Of a stretch of 64,000 bases of DNA, positions 36,491-43,734 are shown in pieces (within the stretch, counting starts at the first letter, position 1; every line of letters begins with the position of its first letter). Both the position numbers and the translations under genes were made by a program. The stretch spans positions 1,488,001-1,552,000 of the forward strand of contig NZ_CP011036.1 of NCBI RefSeq assembly GCF_002221505.1, read 5' to 3'. A model generated the notes under the pieces. The model was not told where the DNA came from. It saw only the letters and a program-made list of their open reading frames with translations, and made no database searches. The stretch is from Pseudoalteromonas nigrifaciens (GTDB taxonomy: Bacteria > Pseudomonadota > Gammaproteobacteria > Enterobacterales > Alteromonadaceae).

Positions 36491-36658
36491 AGCTCCGCAT
36501 GCAAGTCTTATAATTCTCTACTTATTACCTACTAGTTAATAAAATTGGCTGCGTAAACATACTTCTGTGCGTATATGCACGTAAAGTGTTTGTAAATGTT
36601 ATTCCTATTTATGCTCTTGCGCGATATTGTAGGTGTAATAACATAAAGGAATAAAGAC

Positions 36659-37213
36659 ATGTTTAAAAACTCGCCTGCATCTTACGGGCTTATTGCGATT
36701 ATTTTACATTGGCTAATGGCATTAACTATCTTTGGTTTATTTGGCCTTGGCTTGTACATGGTAGAACTTACCTACTACGATAGTTGGTATAAAGGCTCAT
36801 TAGACTTGCATAAAAGCATAGGTTTGACTTTAGCTGCGGTGTTTTTGTTTAGAATTTTATGGCGCTCTTTTTCGACTCAACCTAAGCCACTGGGTACTAA
36901 CAAAACAATGAACCAAATAGCGCACACTGCCCATATTATTATGTACATTATTTTGGCGGTTATTGTTGTAGCAGGCTATTTAATTTCTACCGCAGATGGG
37001 CGAGCTATCGAAGTGTTTACGTTATTCGATGTGCCAGCAATAAACTTTACATTTGACGGACAAGCCGATATTGCTGGGGAAGTGCATTATTACGCAGCCT
37101 GCACTTTAATTGGTTTTGCTGTACTGCATGCACTAGGTGCATTAAAACACCATTTTATAGATAAAGATAAAACATTAATTCGAATGATTAAACCAATTAA
37201 CGCTAAAAATTAA
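36659..37213 (+). CDS. cytochrome b561-family protein
   Basis: 184-aa four-helix di-haem cytochrome b of the CybB type. Likely haem-ligand histidines are in IILHWLMALT (helix 1), DLHKSIGLTL (helix 2), EVHYYAACTLIG (helix 3 region) and VLHALGALKHHF (helix 4). It transfers electrons in the inner membrane, perhaps from quinol. It precedes a YceI gene with a 66-bp gap, a pairing known in E. coli (yceJ-yceI), so the two probably form an operon. Confidence 0.92.
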   Translation: MFKNSPASYGLIAIILHWLMALTIFGLFGLGLYMVELTYYDSWYKGSLDLHKSIGLTLAAVFLFRILWRSFSTQPKPLGTNKTMNQIAHTAHIIMYIILAVIVVAGYLISTADGRAIEVFTLFDVPAINFTFDGQADIAGEVHYYAACTLIGFAVLHALGALKHHFIDKDKTLIRMIKPINAKN

Positions 37214-37242
37214 TAGCTAACCTGAACTCAGATTAGCTATTA
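37211..37242 (+). other. hairpin between cytochrome b561 and YceI genes
   Basis: TAATAGCTAA (37211-37220) pairs perfectly with TTAGCTATTA (37233-37242); the stem includes the stop codon of the cytochrome gene. The loop CCTGAACTCAGA resembles part of the repeat at 16856-17040. It might process or stabilise the dicistronic mRNA. Confidence 0.5.
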
Positions 37243-37279
37243 ATGTTAACGGGTATTTACCAATAAAAGGATGATTACA

Positions 37280-37858
37280 ATGAAAAAACTACTATTAAGT
37301 ACCGCGGTATCAGGCGCTATGCTGCTATCGGCAAGTGCTGTAAACGCTGCTGATTATGTGATTGATACACAAGGCGCACACGCGTTTGTAAATTTTAAAA
37401 TAAAGCATTTAGGCTATAGTTGGTTACATGGTCGCTTTAATACCTTTGACGGTACATTTAGTTATGATGCAAAAACACCAAACGCATCACAGATCACGGT
37501 AAACATTGATACCACGAGTTTAGATTCTAACCATGCAGAGCGCGATAAGCACTTACGAGGTAAAGATTTTTTAAATGTTAGTAAATACCCAACGGCAACG
37601 TTTAAAAGTACCAGCGTAAAGTTTGATGACGACGATTCTGGTGAAGTGACGGGTGAGTTTACTTTGCATGGCGTTACTAAAACCATTACCTTTGAAATAG
37701 ATAAAGTAGGCGAAGGTAAAGATCCATGGGGTGGTCATCGTGTAGGTTTTGAAGGCGAAACTAGCCTTAAGTTAGCTGATTATGGCATTGACTACAATTT
37801 AGGCCCTGCATCAACTCATGTTGATATTGGTTTATCTATTGAAGGTATTCGTCAGTAA
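37280..37858 (+). CDS. yceI: YceI-family periplasmic isoprenoid-binding protein
   Basis: 192-aa lipocalin-like protein. A signal peptide (KLLLSTAVSGAMLLSASAVNA) is followed by DYVIDTQGAHAFVNFKIKHL, a VNIDTTSLDSNHAERDKHLR strand-loop pair, and FTLHGVTKTITFEI, all typical of YceI. The barrel binds polyisoprenoids such as ubiquinone precursors in known structures. Being beside cytochrome b561 suggests a periplasmic quinone or redox role. ATG 37280 lies 8 nt after AAAGGA; an ATG at 37271 overlaps that site and is less likely. Confidence 0.93.
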   Translation: MKKLLLSTAVSGAMLLSASAVNAADYVIDTQGAHAFVNFKIKHLGYSWLHGRFNTFDGTFSYDAKTPNASQITVNIDTTSLDSNHAERDKHLRGKDFLNVSKYPTATFKSTSVKFDDDDSGEVTGEFTLHGVTKTITFEIDKVGEGKDPWGGHRVGFEGETSLKLADYGIDYNLGPASTHVDIGLSIEGIRQ

Positions 37859-37880
37859 TATCTGAAGTAAGCACTTCGAT

Positions 37881-37907
37881 AAAAACGCCACATTATGTGG
37901 CGTTTTT
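37881..37907. terminator. bidirectional terminator, partly coding
   Basis: AAAAACGCCACA (37881-37892) and TGTGGCGTTTTT (37896-37907) form a 12-bp stem with a 3-nt loop. The loop TTA (37893-37895) is the TAA stop of the minus-strand solute-binding protein, so that gene's last codons form one arm. Confidence 0.92.
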
Positions 37908-38744
37908 TGTTTCTGCTATGCGTGTTTTAAGCTTTATTTTTAAATGCGCAGGTAACCAGCGCATTAATATTTGCGTATAAGCTTGGGTTTGTTTAATTAT
38001 TTTTAGTTGTTCATTTAACAAAGCAATGTGTTTGGCACCTTGCTGGTTTTTAGTGCAACCTATATAGCCATAACTTAACTCAGGTGACTCTAGAAGGGGT
38101 CGCTGTGTTAGGTTTTTATCAAAATTCATAGATTTAGCTAAATAGTAGTGCTCGCTTGGGTAACCTAATAACAAATCAATGCGTTTTAAATTAAGCATAT
38201 AAGTAAGGCTTGCTAAGCTATCTCGGGTAGGTCTAATAATTAAATTTATATCGGGTGTGGTATTAATAAGTGTGTCTATTTCGTTACCGTAAGAGCGGCT
38301 CATAGAAATACCTAAAGTTAACTTATCAGCCGTAATTAAAGAGGCTAACGACACCGCTTTATCAGCAGGTAGCTTAAGTGCTCTACTGAGCTTAATATGC
38401 ATAGCTACTGCAGGAGAAAGGCCAGTAGTAGAGCTTTCATCAGTAAAGTAAATGCGCTCTTCTCTAAAACTATTTTTATACAGTGACAAAGCACACGTAT
38501 TGGCTGAGGTATTGGAGAGTTCTTGGATAACTCTGCCCGAAGGAATGAGTATTCTATTAAAAGTAATATTGGGGAGTTGTTTTTCGAGTAAAGAAATAAT
38601 GCTTTCGTCGCGACCTTGGTGTTTGTTTTCTCCATTTAAAATGTAGTAGGGTGCAAAGTCATGCGTTAACCAGTTAATGGTGTTAGCAATAACTGGTGAG
38701 CTGAATAAGCTAAGTATAAAAACAACTAAAAATGCGCGGAGCAT
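37893..38744 (-). CDS. periplasmic solute-binding protein (family 3-like)
   Basis: 283-aa exported protein with a signal peptide (LRAFLVVFILSLFSSPVIAN). The remainder has the two-lobe architecture of amino-acid-type binding proteins: an opening strand INWLTHDFAPYYILNGENKH, a hinge near KLTLGISMSRSYGNEIDTLI, and a final amphipathic segment. It resembles the TIGR02285 group of marine Gammaproteobacteria more than true ABC transporter components. No permease is adjacent, so it could act as an orphan sensor rather than in transport. The ligand is unknown. Confidence 0.8.
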   Translation of the reverse strand: MLRAFLVVFILSLFSSPVIANTINWLTHDFAPYYILNGENKHQGRDESIISLLEKQLPNITFNRILIPSGRVIQELSNTSANTCALSLYKNSFREERIYFTDESSTTGLSPAVAMHIKLSRALKLPADKAVSLASLITADKLTLGISMSRSYGNEIDTLINTTPDINLIIRPTRDSLASLTYMLNLKRIDLLLGYPSEHYYLAKSMNFDKNLTQRPLLESPELSYGYIGCTKNQQGAKHIALLNEQLKIIKQTQAYTQILMRWLPAHLKIKLKTRIAETKNAT

Positions 38745-38807
38745 TACAAAAATTACCTACTATTATTCTATTAACCTTAAGTGTAGCTAATAAAGTGATA
38801 AAAAGTA

Positions 38808-38833
38808 AAATGCCAGCAACAAGGCTGGCATTT
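38808..38833 (-). terminator. terminator of the 55-aa protein gene
   Basis: AAATGCCAGC (38808-38817), 6-nt loop, GCTGGCATTT (38824-38833); on the minus strand a T-rich tail follows the stem. Confidence 0.8.
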
Positions 38834-38881
38834 AATTTTGATTATTGCGCTAATAAGTAGGCAAATTATAATCAGTGTAGG

Positions 38882-39049
38882 TTAGCTGGCTTTTAGCCAT
38901 TTAACAAATTGACGCGCATCGCTTGCTTTTTGAAACAATGCATTTTTTAAACCTTGTGTATCACTAAAAATTACACGATGTTTGTTTACTGAAATTGACT
39001 GCACTGGATGTGCAATTTGGATCATAGACCCGTTATATTTATAAGACAT
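38882..39049 (-). CDS. hypothetical 55-aa protein
   Basis: A short gene with ATG 39049, GTGAG 8 nt upstream and its own terminator downstream, which argues that it is real. The peptide starts MSYKYNGSMIQIAHPVQSIS and ends with a helical, basic part (ALFQKASDARQFVKWLKAS). There is no signal peptide or membrane segment. I do not recognise the family. Confidence 0.65.
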   Translation of the reverse strand: MSYKYNGSMIQIAHPVQSISVNKHRVIFSDTQGLKNALFQKASDARQFVKWLKAS

Positions 39050-39390
39050 AATAAAACTCACTTTATTCTTGTTATTTATTCTGCGCTATTTTTTATAGCT
39101 ATATGCAGTTAATAAATTAACGATGTTGTGTTTAGCTTCATTACAGTGTTGACGATCTTTATGACACTTTTGCGATGATAATAAAATCATCTCGGTATTA
39201 TTTAAGGGGTTCTCGCCGTACAATAACTTAGCTTTTGAATATACGTTTTGCGGGGCTTACTGGATCAGGGTAAATGGTTAACCGCGGTGGTTTATTTAAA
39301 CCAGAGAGGGAAGGTAACCCAGTTGTATTTTATATGCAAGCTTTTTGTTATATTATTTATGACAGCCACTATCAATAACTTAAAAGGGAA
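39050..39390. other. 341-bp intergenic region with possible RNA structure
   Basis: No convincing gene on either strand. Around 39270-39320 the sequence is more G-rich than its surroundings and folds: TGGTTT-ATTT-AAACCA (39288-39303) is nested between GGGTAA and GTAACCC. It lies ~75 bp before the hydrolase gene at 39394. It does not match a riboswitch that I recognise. A 34-codon frame at 39274 exists but lacks support. Confidence 0.4.
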
Positions 39391-39393
39391 ATG

Positions 39394-39954
39394 ATGCAAT
39401 ACCTAGTTATCAGCGATATTTACGGTAAAACACCTTGTTTACAGCAATTAGCTAAGCACTTTAATGCTGAAAACCAAATAGTTGATCCCTATAATGGAGT
39501 TCATCAAGCCCTTGAAAATGAAGAGGAATACTATAAGTTATTTATTAAACACTGTGGCCATGACGAATATGCAGCCAAGCTCGAAGAATATTTTAATAAA
39601 TTAAGCAAACCCACTATTTGTATTGCATTTAGTGCCGGTGCTAGCGCTGCATGGCGGGCACAAGCGAGTACTACAACTACACATCTTAAAAAAGTAATTG
39701 CTTTTTATCCTACGCAAATACGTAATTATTTAAATATAGATGCTATTCATCCATGTGAATTCATTTTCCCTGGGTTTGAACCGCACTTTAATGTAGATGA
39801 ATTAATAACTAATTTATCGGCCAAAAACAATGTGCGCTGTTTAAAAACACTATACCTGCATGGCTTTATGAATCAGCAGTCACAAAATTTTAGTGAATAT
39901 GGTTACCAATATTTTTATAAAGTTATAAAAACAGCGAATAGCGAAGCGCATTAA
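39394..39954 (+). CDS. alpha/beta-hydrolase fold protein (dienelactone-hydrolase-like)
   Basis: 186-aa protein. It begins MQYLVISDIYGKTPCLQQLA, and ICIAFSAGASAAWRAQ (~residue 77) looks like a nucleophile elbow with Ser-x-Gly-x-Ser in place of Gly-x-Ser-x-Gly. FIFPGFEPHFNVDELI (Asp) and LYLHGFMNQQSQNF (His) could complete the triad. This layout resembles dienelactone hydrolase-type esterases. The odd elbow leaves activity uncertain. ATG 39394 fits AAGGG at 5 nt better than the adjacent ATG at 39391. Confidence 0.65.
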   Translation: MQYLVISDIYGKTPCLQQLAKHFNAENQIVDPYNGVHQALENEEEYYKLFIKHCGHDEYAAKLEEYFNKLSKPTICIAFSAGASAAWRAQASTTTTHLKKVIAFYPTQIRNYLNIDAIHPCEFIFPGFEPHFNVDELITNLSAKNNVRCLKTLYLHGFMNQQSQNFSEYGYQYFYKVIKTANSEAH

Positions 39955-40170
39955 AAATGCCCGGCTGCAAATAATAAGTGCGTATAAAAACCACTAAGAT
40001 TACTTTTACAGTTTTAATTATTATAAGCTGCGCCAATTCAAAAACTCATTTATTAACAGCTATAAAATGGCAAGTTCTGACTATTCATTACTGTAATAGT
40101 CGCTATAAAAAGCAACTGCAGACACGCTTAATTTAACATGCTTTAATCGAGGGTAATGTACTTTTGATGG

Positions 40171-41430
40171 ATGTTAGCTTTGCAGTATCAACATATTAAT
40201 GTGCCCGAACAGGGGCAAAGCATAAAAATAGCAAAAAATGGCCAATGGCAAATTCCGTTGCAACCTATTATTGCTTACATTGATGGTGATGGTGTAGGCC
40301 AAGATGTGATGCCTGTAATGCGAAAAGTGGTTGATAGCGCGATAGCGCATTGTTACCAAGCAAAGCGAAAAATTCATTGGATGCAGGTATACAATGGTGA
40401 GCAAGCAGCCAAACTATATGATGGTGATTGGTTTCCACAAGAAACAATAAATGCAGTAAGAGAATGTAAAATAGCGATTAAGGGGCCATTAACGACTCCT
40501 TTGGGTGGTGGTTTTCGCTCGCTTAACGTTGCACTTAGACAAGAAATGGATTTATTTGTCAATATGCGCACTATAAAAGGCTTTAGTGCATTGCCATCGC
40601 CGTTAAAAAATCCTTATTTAACTAATATCACTGTGTTGCGCGATAGCAGTGAGGATGTTTACTCGGGTATAGAGTGGCAAGCTGGTAGTGTTGAAAGCGA
40701 AAAAGTACTCGATTTTTTATGCGAAGAAATGGGGGTTACGCGTTTAAGGTTTACCCAAGAATGCGGAATTGGCATTAAAAACATTTCTAAAGAAGGCTCA
40801 GAGCGCCTAGTACGTTACGCAATTAATTACGCGCTAAAAAATAACAGCGAATCGCTGACTTTAGTGCACAAAGGTAATGTGCTTAAATTTACTGATGGTG
40901 CATTTAAACGCTGGGGCTTTGCACTCGCTAAGCGTGAATACCAAGCCATTGATGATGAAAACGGCCGTTGGTTACATATTCCACGACAAGGGCAGCCACC
41001 ACTTATAATTAAAGAAGTTATAGCCGATAACATGTTACAGCAGTGTTTAATGCACCCAGAGCAATTTGATGTAGTTGCAACGACTAATCAAAATGGTGAC
41101 TTTTTAGCAGATATGCTTAGCGCACAAGTAGGTGGAGTAGGCATAATGCCGGCGGCTAATTTAAATAATGAGGTAGCATTTTTTGAACCCACGCACGGTA
41201 CATTTGCGCGTATTGCTGGGCAAAATAAAGCGAATCCGAGCAGCAGCATTTTAAGTGCGGTATTAATGCTTAAGTTTATGCAGTGGCATGAGGCGGCTAA
41301 TTTAATAGAAAATGCCTTAGAGCGCACGTTAGCGGCGGGAGAGGTTACGTTTGATTTACTATCTGAGCCTCATAACTCGATGCCCTTAAGTTGTACAGAT
41401 TTTGCACTTAGGGTCATCGAGCACTTTTAA
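40171..41430 (+). CDS. icd: isocitrate dehydrogenase, divergent coenzyme site
   Basis: 419-aa homodimeric-type isocitrate dehydrogenase. Catalytic and isocitrate residues of E. coli Icd are kept: the phosphorylatable Ser in GGGFRSLNVALRQ (Ser113), Arg in VNMRT, Arg/Tyr in VLRDSSEDVYSGIEW, Lys in LVHKGNVLKFT, and Asp in NGDFLADML. The NADP-determining positions differ: Lys344 to Arg, Tyr345 to Ile, Val351 to Ala, Tyr391 to Phe, Arg395 to Ser (E. coli numbering, in HGTFARIAGQNKANP and TFDLLSEP). Ile, Ala and Ser are the residues found in NAD-using enzymes. aceK lies 2.3 kb downstream on the same strand. Confidence 0.9.
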   Translation: MLALQYQHINVPEQGQSIKIAKNGQWQIPLQPIIAYIDGDGVGQDVMPVMRKVVDSAIAHCYQAKRKIHWMQVYNGEQAAKLYDGDWFPQETINAVRECKIAIKGPLTTPLGGGFRSLNVALRQEMDLFVNMRTIKGFSALPSPLKNPYLTNITVLRDSSEDVYSGIEWQAGSVESEKVLDFLCEEMGVTRLRFTQECGIGIKNISKEGSERLVRYAINYALKNNSESLTLVHKGNVLKFTDGAFKRWGFALAKREYQAIDDENGRWLHIPRQGQPPLIIKEVIADNMLQQCLMHPEQFDVVATTNQNGDFLADMLSAQVGGVGIMPAANLNNEVAFFEPTHGTFARIAGQNKANPSSSILSAVLMLKFMQWHEAANLIENALERTLAAGEVTFDLLSEPHNSMPLSCTDFALRVIEHF

Positions 41431-41442
41431 ACAACACCATTA

Positions 41443-41889
41443 TTAGGCTGCAGATACGTTAACAAGGTTTACGCGATGCGTACATGCACGATTAGTTAAC
41501 TGCGCAGCACGATGATAAATAGCATGTGCATCTTGGTCGGTATTAAATGTGCCGCTAAGCGTATCCATTAACGCAACTACAATAATGGCTGGAACTTGGC
41601 AGCAATGCTCATCCAGAACAGCTTCTGTTGTTTGCGAGTCTACATTGCAATAAGGGTGGTTATTATGCTGATAAGCATTAAGCAATGTTTGCACATCTAA
41701 AACATCATCCGCATTATGTTTAGTTTTACGACAAGTACAGCCAAATTCATCTACTAAAGTGGCAAGTACCTGATAAATATCATCGCTTGGCATCGCCGCT
41801 AGTGGTGCTAACTGCTGCTCAATAAATTGATGAAAATGGCTATTAATAAACAATCCGTCTTGTTGGGTGAAGCTTGATGAAGTTTGCAT
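41443..41889 (-). CDS. hypothetical Cys/His-containing protein (148 aa)
   Basis: Unrecognised cytoplasmic protein. It has seven cysteines and many histidines, including FGCTCRKTKHN, HNNHPYCNVD, LDEHCCQVP and ACTHRVN. This could bind a metal or a cluster, but no known motif fits. There is no signal peptide. It is convergent with icd (12 bp between their stops). It reads away from the mliC gene across a 314-bp region that holds a palindrome. Confidence 0.7.
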   Translation of the reverse strand: MQTSSSFTQQDGLFINSHFHQFIEQQLAPLAAMPSDDIYQVLATLVDEFGCTCRKTKHNADDVLDVQTLLNAYQHNNHPYCNVDSQTTEAVLDEHCCQVPAIIVVALMDTLSGTFNTDQDAHAIYHRAAQLTNRACTHRVNLVNVSAA

Positions 41890-42203
41890 AATTATTACTC
41901 TTAGTTAGTTGGCTTAACTTCACTCTAGCGCTAACTCTAGTATTAATAAAATTGTTGTTTTCAATAACTGATATTGATTATATCAATACTGTTAAATTAC
42001 GACGAATTTTAGTGTGTTTAGCAAGGCTACATTAAGCCTAATTAGCTTACAGTAGCCACAGTTGTTAATTTTACAAACTAGATACAGAGGCTTAACCACA
42101 CTGGTATAAGTATCTATTATTAGTAAGTTAACAGATAACACTTAACAATAACCTTGTTACACAGGCAATGGTTTAACCACTAACTAACAATAAAGAGACT
42201 GCT
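41890..42203. other. divergent promoter region with palindrome
   Basis: 314 bp between the Cys/His protein gene and mliC. It contains the perfect inverted repeat TATTGAT-TAT-ATCAATA (41972-41988), about 83 bp before the minus-strand start, a good operator candidate. AT-rich sequence elsewhere offers several promoter-like boxes. No further gene was seen. Confidence 0.45.
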
Positions 42204-42572
42204 ATGAAAATTTTTGCTCCTGCTATTATTATCACCACATTAATGCTTTCGGCTTGTGGTAATGAGCCACAAGACAACAGCCACACCGACGTAAAAAACA
42301 CGGCACAAACAGCGGTAATAGTGCATAACTATCAGTGTGAAAGTGGTAATACAATGGCGGTAACTTACCCCTCTACAGACACTGCAACAGTTGACTATTT
42401 AGGTACAGAATACGAAATGAAGATTGCTGTGTCGGCCAGTGGTGCGCGCTATATGAATGACAAGTACGAGTTTTGGACTAAAGCATCAGGTACTGGCTCT
42501 GAAGGCACGCTGTTTAGCCATATGCAAGATGGTAGCACGGGTGATGCAATTGAAACATGTACAGCGCTATAA
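42204..42572 (+). CDS. mliC: MliC-family lysozyme-inhibitor lipoprotein
   Basis: 122-aa lipoprotein. The lipobox is LSAC (Cys18), followed by a linker and the MliC domain: VHNYQCESGNTMAVTYPS, EYEMKIAVSASGARYMND (the SASGARY loop that enters the lysozyme active site) and FWTKASGTGSEGTLF, with a C-terminal Cys pairing with the first. It blocks c-type lysozyme in the periplasm or at the outer membrane. It appears monocistronic. Confidence 0.9.
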   Translation: MKIFAPAIIITTLMLSACGNEPQDNSHTDVKNTAQTAVIVHNYQCESGNTMAVTYPSTDTATVDYLGTEYEMKIAVSASGARYMNDKYEFWTKASGTGSEGTLFSHMQDGSTGDAIETCTAL

Positions 42573-42684
42573 GCCTTATTAATACGCATTAAAGCCTAAG
42601 TTTAGGCGAATTTAACGAGTAATTTGCAACACCTACTGTGCAAGTTACTCGTTGTAAATTTTATATACCTTTGCACTAGTATTA

Positions 42685-43632
42685 CTACCTGTCGGCAATT
42701 GTTTTTGCAAATTCCAGTAGTTCTCTGCGTAACCATTGGTGCGCCGATGCATGATGCAACAATGGGCTCCAGATCATTTTTACCTCAATAGGTACAATTT
42801 GAAAAGGTACTGGGCTGATAACCAAGTTAGTATGCGTAGTTAACAGCTTAGCTTGGCGACGTGGTAATGTAGCAATTAACTTATCTGACTGGCACAGTAA
42901 ACTGGCAATCATGTAATGGCGTGTAAAAACGCGTATTTTTCGAGTTTGTTCTAATTGCCACAGTGCTTCGTCTACCCATCCTAACTTTTGCTTACCAGAT
43001 TTATTAGTAACAGCGGGCTCAGGCCCCCAACCTGCACGGTTTACCCAAATATGTTCGCTTTTTAAGTAATCTTCTAGGCTCGACTGTTGTAAAAATTGAT
43101 TATTGGGGTGCGTTAAACAACAATAGTTATCGCGCCAAACCGTAGCTTGGTGAAACGATCGTGGTAGGCCATTAAAGCGGTTAATTGCTAAATCTATGGT
43201 GCCTTTTTCCATATCTTGCAGATTTACATCACTTGGGCTGAGTATATCAAAGTTTATTCCTGGGTTTTTACTCAACTGCTCAGTTATAAAAGGGGCGATT
43301 AACGTCGACTCTAAATAATCGTTTGCCATAATTCTAAACGTTACTTTGGCACTTGTCGGATCGAATAGCTCAGTGGGCTGAGTAATTTCTTCAGCCATTT
43401 TAAGTAATAACTCTATTTCGGGCTTTAGTGCCAGCGCTTTTGCTGTGGGCGCCATAGAGCCTGAAGCCCGCACCAAAAGCGGGTCGTCAAATAAGTCACG
43501 CAGCCGCTTTAACGCATTACTCATAGCAGGTTGGGTAAGTGCGAGTTTATTAGCCGCTTTAGAAACACTTTTTTCGTCTATTAGTACGTTTAGGTACACA
43601 AGCAAGTTGAGATCGACATTTCTTATATTCAT
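42685..43632 (-). CDS. LysR-family transcriptional regulator
   Basis: 315-aa full-length LysR protein. The helix-turn-helix is at residues ~7-65 (VDLNLLVYLNVLIDEKSVSK, AANKLALTQPAMSNALKRLR), followed by the linker DPLLVRASGSMAPTAKALAL and an effector domain (TFRIMANDYLESTLIAPFI onward). The pattern resembles the NodD/LeuO-like group. It is transcribed divergently from aceK (102 bp between starts), so aceK is the obvious candidate target. The ligand is unknown. Confidence 0.92.
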   Translation of the reverse strand: MNIRNVDLNLLVYLNVLIDEKSVSKAANKLALTQPAMSNALKRLRDLFDDPLLVRASGSMAPTAKALALKPEIELLLKMAEEITQPTELFDPTSAKVTFRIMANDYLESTLIAPFITEQLSKNPGINFDILSPSDVNLQDMEKGTIDLAINRFNGLPRSFHQATVWRDNYCCLTHPNNQFLQQSSLEDYLKSEHIWVNRAGWGPEPAVTNKSGKQKLGWVDEALWQLEQTRKIRVFTRHYMIASLLCQSDKLIATLPRRQAKLLTTHTNLVISPVPFQIVPIEVKMIWSPLLHHASAHQWLRRELLEFAKTIADR

Positions 43633-43734
43633 TTAATCAATCTTATTTATTTACTGTATTAATTATCTAAATTAAAGCCTGCTTGCTAAGGTGTAAACAA
43701 CTAAAAAATAATAGCCGTAATAAGCCTAGTAAAT

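Noticed and set aside
39200..39330. Known riboswitch before the hydrolase gene
   Set aside because: I compared it mentally with glycine, TPP, c-di-GMP and cobalamin patterns; the conserved cores are absent.
39274..39379. 34-codon frame before the hydrolase gene
   Set aside because: No ribosome site at proper spacing and no recognisable sequence; it lies in the foldable intergenic region.
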